Assembly: GCA_934667795.1 (NCBI GenBank)
Contig: CAKUMP010000028.1
Coordinates: 1-15,370 of the forward strand
DNA: 15,370 nucleotides
Reading direction: 5' to 3'
From: an uncultured Chthoniobacterales bacterium
Lineage (GTDB): Bacteria > Verrucomicrobiota > Verrucomicrobiia > Chthoniobacterales > CAKUMP01
The number at the start of each line of letters is the position of its first letter. The stretch's first letter is position 1. Of this stretch, positions 7,876 through 13,621 are shown in pieces. Position numbers and translations under genes: made by a program. The notes beneath the pieces were generated by a model. That model saw only the letters and a list, made by a program, of their open reading frames with translations, searched no databases and was not told the DNA's origin.

Positions 7876-9039
7876 ATGATTGTCACTACTCAAATCCCTT
7901 GCGGGAATGGGCGTATTCGCTGGATCAAGCCCGGACATTTCGAAGTTGAACTGATCGCGTACAGCAAACACGCCCGCTATACCCATTTTCGTATTTCTGA
8001 TGTAAAAGAAGCGCGTCAGCAGGAAATTATTCTGCGTCCGGATGCCTATTTTCCGGCAACTTTTCCGAATTTACATTGCAAAATCTGGATTCGTCGTGGG
8101 GATGATGGAGAATGGCTCTCGTTACCGGAAGAACAAGTCCAGATTGCGCCCGAAGTGGTTCGTTTCCCTGTCGATCTTTATCCAAACGAAAACCTCTATA
8201 TCAGCACAGAACCCCCTCGGCCTTATGCGGAAACAACGCAGGAACTTTTCCAGATCCATCAATCCCATCCGCAGATTACTTCTCTCGAGTGTATCGGACA
8301 TTCCATTGAGCAACGCCCGATGTTCTGTCTCAGTGTGACAAATGATATAAACGCCGCTGCCTCTGCTCAAAAGCCGGTGGTGCATATTTCCGCAGGCGAG
8401 CACGCAACCGAATTTTCCGGCGAAGAAATCGCCCGCGGGATGCTCCAGTTGGCTCTTTCTGACTCTCCTGTTGCACAATCACTTCGGGATCAATTCCGTT
8501 TCGACTTTATCCTCAACTGCAATCCGGATGGAAATTTCCATGGATGGCATCAATACAATGCCTCTGACTGGCTGGCGCACAACTATGCGGATGGCGCCGA
8601 TCGTTCCTGGCATCATGAATTCGAGCCATATTTTATGGGAGAACTTGATTCGCCGTCACCGGAGACCGTGGCGGTTGCGGAGCATATCAAAGTCTCTCGT
8701 CCGGTGTTCCTGCTTTCCTTGCATAGCTGGCTCGGGCATCATGGCAATCCCGGTGCATTCCACGCCGACGCCCACCTCCTTTCTCCTGCTATGGGGGAAA
8801 AATTGTCGCTCCTGAATACTCTCGCAAAAAAAGTCGCGAAAGATTTCGATGTCGAATTCGAAACCTATCCTTCTTCCAACCTCTGTGCAGGACATATCGG
8901 AACCTATCTCATGAAAAATGATATCACCCTCGCCTACACCATTGAGGGCCACATGAACCTCGGACGCCAAAAGCTTCAGAACTTCGGAGCCCAACTCCTC
9001 CAAACCTGGCTCGCCGAAAAACAACTCCAATTAATTTAG
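7876..9039 (+). CDS. M14-family zinc carboxypeptidase-like protein
   Basis: A 387-residue protein with the M14 metallocarboxypeptidase layout. The zinc ligands H176 and E179 lie in GEHATE, the third ligand H283 lies in LLSLHSW, and the catalytic glutamate E357 lies in YTIEGH; NCNPDG between them is also typical. All catalytic residues are present. The first ~150 residues form a separate beta-rich domain (HARYTHFRISDV...) that recalls the N-terminal domain of cytosolic carboxypeptidases (CCP/AGBL), though I cannot prove the relationship. There is no signal peptide, so it probably acts in the cytoplasm, in contrast to the secreted lyase-like protein 21 bases upstream. In an operon with polysaccharide genes it may remove an amino acid or amide-linked group from an imported product; that is speculation. 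No Shine-Dalgarno is evident before the ATG. Confidence 0.85.
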   Translation: MIVTTQIPCGNGRIRWIKPGHFEVELIAYSKHARYTHFRISDVKEARQQEIILRPDAYFPATFPNLHCKIWIRRGDDGEWLSLPEEQVQIAPEVVRFPVDLYPNENLYISTEPPRPYAETTQELFQIHQSHPQITSLECIGHSIEQRPMFCLSVTNDINAAASAQKPVVHISAGEHATEFSGEEIARGMLQLALSDSPVAQSLRDQFRFDFILNCNPDGNFHGWHQYNASDWLAHNYADGADRSWHHEFEPYFMGELDSPSPETVAVAEHIKVSRPVFLLSLHSWLGHHGNPGAFHADAHLLSPAMGEKLSLLNTLAKKVAKDFDVEFETYPSSNLCAGHIGTYLMKNDITLAYTIEGHMNLGRQKLQNFGAQLLQTWLAEKQLQLI

Positions 9040-9083
9040 GAGTGCGGTGACGCGAATTGATGCCTGACTAAAGTTTTTAAAGC

Positions 9084-9231
9084 TCACACGAAGACACGAA
9101 GACACGAAGAATTTTTAGGGAAGAAGAGGCAAAAAAACAGAGGGGCAGGACGTTTTTTGAGACAAGGTTTACACAAAGAAAATTTTAAAAATTCCGGAGT
9201 CCTTCTTCGTGTCTTCCTACCTTCGTGTGCG
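9084..9231. repeat. Long inverted repeat of 'cacacgaagacacgaag' type
   Basis: The left arm 9084-9111 is built of tandem acacgaag units. Its near-complement is at 9203-9231 (cttcgtgtcttc...cttcgtgtg), about 28 bases per arm with a few mismatches and about 90 bases between. In a convergent gene gap such a structure could end transcription from both sides, but it has no conventional U-tract. Confidence 0.55.
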
Positions 9232-9320
9232 ACAATTCTTCCAGTGCGTATCACCTCACCTTTCTCCGCATTACCCCATGTAAAAATCCTTTGCGACCTT
9301 GGTGTTCTTGGCGTGAAAAA
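9169..9320 (-). repeat. Dispersed intergenic repeat R1, copy A
   Basis: About 150 bases alignable with 11415-11566 with few gaps. Shared blocks include aaaatccttt gcgacc (near 9285-9300) and the cttcgtgtcttc/cttcgtgtg block. Reading on the minus strand it begins about 12 bases after the stop codon of the leftward gene at 9332. This class of short repeat (tcacgccaag...ggtcgcaaagg...cacgaag) is familiar from intergenic regions of PVC and other environmental genomes. It carries no transposase. Confidence 0.7.
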
Positions 9321-9331
9321 ATCTTCAGCCG

Positions 9332-10105
9332 TCACTGCCCTTCGGCATGGCCGACGGTCAGGTTATCCAGTTGGGCGTTCCGGAAATTTTCTACCCGGAA
9401 ATACCCGAAGTCTTCTGCGGTGAATCCTTCGATGTACCAATTCAACGGAACATTCATCAAATCCGGTACCGGGGTAAAATCGGTTTCGCCGTACGTGAGA
9501 TTTCGAATATACAAATGCCCAACCGAATCCTCCGGAGATTCTCGATTGAGTTCTACGACCAGCGCGACTTCATACCACGTTTTGGATTCTGCTTTGGTAT
9601 CACTTTGTATCCACCTCCCGGTTTGTTGTCCCGGCTCCACGACATACATTGCGAACTTATTTCCGCTTACATCTACGATCCCAAACCCGCCCAATTTGCC
9701 ATCCGCGGAAGAGCCCACGGAATTATCGGTTGCAATTTGAACGCGGGCCCCTGCTCCTCCGCCCACTTCCAGATAAATCCACGCAGAAAAAAACAGTTTG
9801 GTGACTTCTCCACTTGCCCCTAATGTCTGCAGATTGGAAAACAAGACACGACGTTCTTCGCCCGGAGCCCTCAAAGTCATCTTGCTCGCATTTACTTCCG
9901 GCATCATGGGAGTCGCGCCGACCGCACCTTCATTTCCAGTCCATGCATCTGCATCCCTTTGCGTGATATCTTCCCCTTCCCCCAGATTTTCAAAATCCAC
10001 CACCACTAACGCTTCCCCAGGTTGGAAAATCTCTTCACCCGATACCGAAAAAATCCCCACTCCCATCCCCGTGAAAAATACCATGCTTCTGAAAATTTTT
10101 CTCAT
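9332..10105 (-). CDS. Secreted protein, paralogue of the adjacent PEP-CTERM protein, lacking the anchor
   Basis: Unknown function. The 257-residue product has a signal peptide (MRKIFRSMVFFTGMGVGIFSVSG) and a beta-rich body starting VVVDFENLGEGED. It aligns along its length with the upstream neighbour: shared features are FENLG/FETLG, FSAW/LSSW, a GG(F/W)G(I/V)xD(V/A)SG block and YFRVENFRNAQ(L/I)DNL near the C terminus. Unlike the neighbour, it ends in TVGHAEGQ with no PEP-CTERM motif, helix or basic tail, so it should be released rather than anchored. I chose the ATG at 10105 because GGGAG lies 7 bases upstream and it begins the signal peptide. A longer frame starts at 10174, where its ATG overlaps the neighbour's stop. 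The body may be a concanavalin-like carbohydrate-binding sandwich, but that is a guess. Confidence 0.75.
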   Translation of the reverse strand: MRKIFRSMVFFTGMGVGIFSVSGEEIFQPGEALVVVDFENLGEGEDITQRDADAWTGNEGAVGATPMMPEVNASKMTLRAPGEERRVLFSNLQTLGASGEVTKLFFSAWIYLEVGGGAGARVQIATDNSVGSSADGKLGGFGIVDVSGNKFAMYVVEPGQQTGRWIQSDTKAESKTWYEVALVVELNRESPEDSVGHLYIRNLTYGETDFTPVPDLMNVPLNWYIEGFTAEDFGYFRVENFRNAQLDNLTVGHAEGQ

Positions 10106-10173
10106 AAACAAACTCCCGGAAACCATCCGCAAATAATTCCCCGGTTCAGGTTTCTCCCATTTCTTAAATCGCA

Positions 10174-11037
10174 TTAAGACTTCTTCCGTCGGCCCATCCC
10201 CAACACGCCTAATGACAGCATCACCAGCCCCGCAACCGCAGGCTCCGGAATCATGTATCCTGCACTCAAATTATCAATTTGTGCATTGCGGAAATTTTCT
10301 ACTCGAAAATAGGCAAAATCAGAATAGTTCAGATCTTGATCCCACCAGCTCATCTGATGTCCTGAGATATCTGATACATAAGTGAAATTCTCTGTGCCTA
10401 CTGCTCGATAAAATAAATGCCCCACCGATTGTGAATAATCGGTATGGTTTAACTCGATCACATATTTCATTTCCAGCCAGGTTAAAGTAGGAGCACCAAA
10501 CACCTCACTTTGCACCCAGCTTCCACTTGGTGTCTCTCCACTTGTATCCACACTATATACGGCGAAACTATGTCCTGAGGCATCCATAACTCCCCAGCCT
10601 GCTATTTTTCCAGTCAATGCCGATCCTACATTGTTCGCATTTCCTATCTGAATTCGTCCTCCTGATGCATTGCTCGAAATACGCCGTATCCAACTGGACA
10701 AAACAATCGTATCCGCAGAAAGAAAATCTGCTGTAGGTGTTTGCTGATTACTCCAAATATGCGTCTTCGCCGTTGGCGATCCTAACGCTACATCACTGTC
10801 ATTCTGTGAGGGCGACAAAGGCGCTTCTCCCAGGTTATCCACTGTTGTTCCCGTCCAAGGCGTGGTCCAAGTCTCTGTTCCTATCCCCACATCGTCTCCA
10901 ATCCCCAATGTTTCAAAATCAATCAAGTTGGTGACCACTTCATTCGAAAAATCATACGTCGGTCCTTGTCCCCACACCCCTGCATGACTCATCCCTATCA
11001 CCAACCCCATCACATATATGGCTTTTAATCTCTTCAT
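10174..11037 (-). CDS. PEP-CTERM sorting-domain protein
   Basis: A 287-residue exported protein with an N-terminal signal peptide (MKRLKAIYVMGLVIGMSHAGVWG), a ~230-residue beta-rich domain (VTNLIDFETLGIGDD... to YFRVENFRNAQIDNL), and a C-terminal PEP-CTERM signal: PEP at 264-266, a short hydrophobic helix (AVAGLVMLSLGVLG) and the basic tail GRRKKS. In this class exosortase/archaeosortase-type enzymes process the tail and the proteins go to the outer surface or extracellular matrix; no exosortase lies in this window. The start is supported by GGGAGAA 5 bases before the ATG. It is the first gene of a two-gene unit with its paralogue at 9332. A strong promoter and an AACACGTGTT palindrome sit upstream (11083-11121). 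The ligand is unknown. Confidence 0.88.
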   Translation of the reverse strand: MKRLKAIYVMGLVIGMSHAGVWGQGPTYDFSNEVVTNLIDFETLGIGDDVGIGTETWTTPWTGTTVDNLGEAPLSPSQNDSDVALGSPTAKTHIWSNQQTPTADFLSADTIVLSSWIRRISSNASGGRIQIGNANNVGSALTGKIAGWGVMDASGHSFAVYSVDTSGETPSGSWVQSEVFGAPTLTWLEMKYVIELNHTDYSQSVGHLFYRAVGTENFTYVSDISGHQMSWWDQDLNYSDFAYFRVENFRNAQIDNLSAGYMIPEPAVAGLVMLSLGVLGMGRRKKS

Positions 11038-11053
11038 GAAAATTCTCCCATTT

Positions 11054-11073
11054 TTAACGCGTTAATTGCAATT
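11054..11073. promoter_or_regulatory. Two overlapping palindromes in the PEP-CTERM gene leader
   Basis: TTAACGCGTTAA (11054-11065) is a perfect 12-bp palindrome, and AATTGCAATT (11064-11073) is a perfect 10-bp palindrome sharing two bases with it. Both lie in the predicted transcribed leader between the AACACGTGTT dyad and the start codon at 11037. They may be additional operator sites. Confidence 0.4.
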
Positions 11074-11082
11074 CTCAAAGAA

Positions 11083-11092
11083 AACACGTGTT
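11083..11092. promoter_or_regulatory. Palindrome AACACGTGTT, candidate operator of the PEP-CTERM pair
   Basis: A perfect 10-bp palindrome abutting the predicted -10 hexamer (11093-11098), so it covers the expected transcription start. The same core occurs at 4410-4419 before the lyase operon. This location is classic for a repressor site. Confidence 0.5.
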
Positions 11093-11121
11093 ATTTTGGG
11101 GAATTTCGGGAGAAATGTCAA
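11093..11121 (-). promoter_or_regulatory. Sigma-70-type promoter for the PEP-CTERM gene pair
   Basis: On the minus strand a perfect TTGACA (11121-11116) and CAAAAT (11098-11093, 4 of 6 matches) are separated by exactly 17 bases. Transcription would start near 11086, leaving a leader of about 50 bases before the ATG at 11037. Confidence 0.55.
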
Positions 11122-11142
11122 GAATTACCTGTCCGGGTGTCC

Positions 11143-11324
11143 GGAGCGGACGTCTCCGTCGGCCAAGACTGTTTACGGCTCTGTCCCTAATGGAACGATA
11201 CGCCACGGAAGAACGCGGAAATTTTATGATAAAAAAACCTTCTGCACTTTTCTGCGAATTCAGCGGCTAATCCAGAACTTCGTGTAAGACCGATCCTTTT
11301 AGCCGACGGGGACGTCGGCGCTCC
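11143..11324. repeat. Inverted repeat pair enclosing repeat R2 short copy
   Basis: The left arm ggagcggacgtctccgtcgg (11143-11162, with c at 11163) matches the reverse complement of the right arm 11302-11324, apart from a 2-base indel and one substitution. The right arm is itself a hairpin (gccgacg, 4-base loop, cgtcggc at 11302-11319). The arms lie 6 and 21 bases outside repeat R2, so the R2 copy appears nested between two inverted copies of a third short element. Confidence 0.55.
11170..11280. repeat. Dispersed intergenic repeat R2, short copy
   Basis: It starts tgtttacggctctgtcccta and ends cggctaatccagaa (11264-11277), as at 4147-4304. It carries one ctgtccctaatggaacg module instead of two. 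The central palindrome is decayed (acgcggaa ... ttctgca), so this copy has drifted further from the symmetric form. Confidence 0.6.
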
Positions 11325-11414
11325 CAGGGCCGCTAAGGTTTTTAACCACGAATGAACACGAATGATTATTTTTGGGTTTTATGGATGATGAAGATGATGC
11401 GTTTTGGGAAAAGA

Positions 11415-11566
11415 TTCACGCCAAGAAAATTTTTAAAAATCCAGAAATTCTTCGCGTCTTCGTTCCTTCGTGTGAGATACTTCTTCCAGCGTGTACCACC
11501 TCACCCGCCTCCGCATTAACCCATTTTAAAAATCCTTTGCGACCCTGGCGCCCTTTACGTGAAACA
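11415..11566 (-). repeat. Dispersed intergenic repeat R1, copy B
   Basis: It matches copy A (9169-9320) across about 150 bases, for example ccaagaaaatttttaaaaat at the left and aaaatcctttgcgacc near 11530. On the minus strand it begins about 30 bases after the stop codon of the aminotransferase gene, in the same orientation relative to the gene as copy A. Confidence 0.7.
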
Positions 11567-11596
11567 TTTCTGGACGTTGGCGTTCCCGATGTATCA

Positions 11597-12847
11597 TTAC
11601 GCTCCCAAATGCATTTCTTTGTGCACCTCGCAAATCGTGTCTGCGATATATTCTGCATCTTCTTCCGTATAGAGTGCGCCGAACGGGATAGCGATAAAGC
11701 GATGAACCAGGGCTTCTGTTTTGGGAAAATCTTCCGGACGATAGCCTTTTGCGGGCCATTCTTCAAATTTCGCAAAGGGAGAAGAGGGAGAGTGATACGT
11801 TTTGCGATTTTTACAATAATCGCGATCGTACTGACAATATGTCCCGGTCATTTTGGTACAATTGATATTTCGTTCATGGAGCCTGCTGGTAAATTTCTTC
11901 GCCAGTGCTTCGCTTTCCAGACAGAAATAAATTTCGAATCCGGAATCGCCTGTGGGGTCAGGAATGCGACGGAATTCCAGTCCGGGAAGGTTTTCGATAC
12001 GCTCCAGAACCAGACGACTGAGACGTCGGCAATGGGTGCGCAGTCCTTCCAGTTTACGAAACTGAGCCAGTGCGACCGCACCGGTTAATTCATGCATCCG
12101 GTATTGAGCACCGCAAAACGCATCCTCTTCCGGCGTCATAAACTGCAGGTGGTGGTTGCGTACCTGACCGAGATCATGAAAACGGATTGCGCGCTCATAA
12201 AACTGCGGATTATTTGTCACCACCATTCCGCCTTCTCCACTGGTAATACTTTTCTGGGTTTGAAAACTATAAATCCCGATATCGCCCATCGAGCCAACGT
12301 GACGTCCTTTATAAACAGCGCCAATCGATTGTGCGCAGTCTTCCAGAAGAAAAATTCCTGCCTCTCGTGCTTCCTCCAGTAAATCGTCCATATCTGCTGA
12401 AACCCCTTGATAATGCACCAGCAGCACCGCTTTTGTATGGGCATTGCAGAGACGGCGGATCTCGCCCTTGGCCAGACAAAACGTTTCATCAATTTCTGCC
12501 AGCACCGGGAGTGCTCCCAGACGTACAATGGCGGTAAAACAGGAGATCCAGCTCCACGCAGGAACAATCACTTCATCTCCGGGCCCCACCCCCATTGCCG
12601 CTAATGCCACCTCCAGCGCGGCCGTCCCACTCGTCACCCCCAGCGCATACTTCACCCCCATTTTTTCCCGGATTTCACGCTCCAGTGTCGCACTCATCGC
12701 TCCCTGCTTTTCAGGCGGCGTTTTATAATCATATCGAAACAGCCGTTTGCTTCGTAAAACTTCCAGCACCAGCGCTTCTTCTTCCGCACCAATCATCGTA
12801 ATCCCTAACCCCATTTGCGGCCGTGGACGATTCATAATAGTTTGCAT
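11597..12847 (-). CDS. DegT/DnrJ/EryC1/StrS-family PLP aminotransferase
   Basis: A 416-residue fold-type I PLP enzyme of the sugar aminotransferase family, which transfers an amino group (usually from glutamate) to a keto- or aldehydo-sugar. Visible marks are TSGTAALEVALAAMGVGPGDEVIVP (broken here as TSGTAAL, then GPGDEVIVP, the PLP-phosphate region), LLEDCAQSIGA with the aspartate that pairs with the PLP nitrogen, and the Schiff-base lysine K199 in SFQTQKSITSGEGG. The start (ITMIGAEEE...LRSKRLFRY) and the C-terminal half (RIPDPTGDSG) recall KdnA, the 8-amino-3,8-dideoxy-octulosonate transaminase, but I cannot assign the substrate. It is the last gene of the leftward operon, 27 bases after the degenerate amidohydrolase. 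No Shine-Dalgarno is seen, and a second in-frame ATG lies four codons in. No secretion signal: it is cytoplasmic. Confidence 0.9.
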   Translation of the reverse strand: MQTIMNRPRPQMGLGITMIGAEEEALVLEVLRSKRLFRYDYKTPPEKQGAMSATLEREIREKMGVKYALGVTSGTAALEVALAAMGVGPGDEVIVPAWSWISCFTAIVRLGALPVLAEIDETFCLAKGEIRRLCNAHTKAVLLVHYQGVSADMDDLLEEAREAGIFLLEDCAQSIGAVYKGRHVGSMGDIGIYSFQTQKSITSGEGGMVVTNNPQFYERAIRFHDLGQVRNHHLQFMTPEEDAFCGAQYRMHELTGAVALAQFRKLEGLRTHCRRLSRLVLERIENLPGLEFRRIPDPTGDSGFEIYFCLESEALAKKFTSRLHERNINCTKMTGTYCQYDRDYCKNRKTYHSPSSPFAKFEEWPAKGYRPEDFPKTEALVHRFIAIPFGALYTEEDAEYIADTICEVHKEMHLGA

Positions 12848-12874
12848 AATAAATAGTAAATAAGGTAAAATAAA

Positions 12875-13621
12875 TTAATGGGCTCTGAGGTTTTCGGAAG
12901 CAATTTGCCGAATCGTTTCTGCCGGGAGCCTGGAATGGCGCAGTTTGAGCACTGCGGAATAAACATGAACGAATGCTTCCCCGCTGCCGAACACGATGCG
13001 TTCCTGGGGGACATTTTTCACCATGCGTTCCAGAATGGCGGCACCATCGAGAAACGCGATATCCATCAACAAATTTGCTCCCCCCTTTGCCAGTATGGAA
13101 AACTCCTGATTATACGGGCAGAGGGCGATGATCTGTGTATTTGGATGGCGAGTGCTTAAAGCCACAACATCCTGTGCGGGGACGCCGCCTACCTGCAGAA
13201 AATGCGGCTGATTGCGTTCATCATTCACACGCATCTGGATCAGGACCGGGAGTTTTTCCGCAGCGGCTTTTTCACAAATGTCTGCCACATATGGAGCATC
13301 CAGGGAATACCCGTGGTAATTTGGAAACAATTTCACTGCAGCAAGGGAGAATCCGGACAAAGCATCCCAGCTTTTTTGCCAGTTTGCTAAAACCGGGTTA
13401 ACAGTTTTGACCGAACGGAACCGCGGGAATGCAGACAAGCGTTCGAAAAGTTTTTTATCCCAGGAATCCGGTTCCGGATACAAAATCCCTTCAATCGCAG
13501 AAAGCCAGACCTCTTCCACATCCACCTTTGCGAATGCGTTGTCCAATCCCTCCAACGTCTCATTCGAAAACCGCTGGATAGGCCAGAATCCAAATGCCGC
13601 ATTTACATCAATCATTTTCAT
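12875..13621 (-). CDS. Amidohydrolase-fold protein lacking the metal-binding residues
   Basis: A 248-residue protein with the layout of an Amidohydrolase_2 TIM barrel but without its metal site. Where the family has HxH after strand 1, this has IDVNAAFG (N7, A9). The strand-5 histidine region reads LIQMRVNDE, the strand-6 region reads ALCPYNQ where the neighbour has MAHLEG, and the strand-8 aspartate is replaced in FGSGEAF (neighbour: FGSDLMG). The fold-level pattern, with a glycine-rich turn after each strand and a C-terminal ASENLRAH helix, is kept. I recall a recurring PVC group with a DVN...G.WP start, to which this may belong. Its ATG overlaps the stop of the intact amidohydrolase (ATGA), suggesting translational coupling and perhaps a complex. 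It is probably a pseudoenzyme or has a different chemistry. Confidence 0.75.
   Translation of the reverse strand: MKMIDVNAAFGFWPIQRFSNETLEGLDNAFAKVDVEEVWLSAIEGILYPEPDSWDKKLFERLSAFPRFRSVKTVNPVLANWQKSWDALSGFSLAAVKLFPNYHGYSLDAPYVADICEKAAAEKLPVLIQMRVNDERNQPHFLQVGGVPAQDVVALSTRHPNTQIIALCPYNQEFSILAKGGANLLMDIAFLDGAAILERMVKNVPQERIVFGSGEAFVHVYSAVLKLRHSRLPAETIRQIASENLRAH

Larger units (their letters stand above)
9040..9331. other. Repeat-filled intergenic region between convergent genes
   Basis: This 292-base gap separates the rightward M14 gene from a leftward secreted-protein gene. It is nearly all repeat: a 'cacgaagacacgaag' arm at 9084-9111, its inverted counterpart at 9203-9231 and repeat R1 copy A at 9169-9320. 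A minus-strand frame is open through it, but the translation is the low-complexity product of the repeat. I do not call a gene. Confidence 0.65.
11038..11596. other. Intergenic region packed with regulatory dyads and repeats
   Basis: This 559-base stretch lies between the start of the PEP-CTERM gene and the end of the aminotransferase gene. From left to right it holds two tandem palindromes (11054-11073), the AACACGTGTT dyad and promoter (11083-11121), an inverted repeat pair (11143-11163 and 11302-11324) enclosing repeat R2, a short accacgaatgaacacgaatg element (11345-11364) and repeat R1 copy B (11415-11566). The open frames across it change between repeat copies and look non-coding. Confidence 0.65.

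Noticed and set aside
9084..9111. Tandem acacgaag units considered as a CRISPR array
   Set aside because: The units are about 9 bases long and contiguous, with no unique spacers and no cas genes in the window.
9084..9335. Possible small protein on the minus strand; both R1 copies translate to a related NAE.GEV...HEG.KTRR phrase
   Set aside because: Tempting because the frame is open in both copies, but the sequence is a dispersed intergenic repeat, has no ribosome-binding site and degenerates differently at each end. I treat it as a spurious reading frame.
11302..11345. GC hairpin gccgacg/cgtcggc followed later by ttttt, considered as an intrinsic terminator
   Set aside because: The T-run is about 18 bases past the stem rather than adjacent, and the hairpin is part of an inverted repeat pair; no rightward gene ends nearby.
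11372..12088. A 238-codon rightward open frame overlapping the aminotransferase gene
   Set aside because: Its first third is translated repeat R1 and the rest is antisense to the aminotransferase, including conserved family segments.
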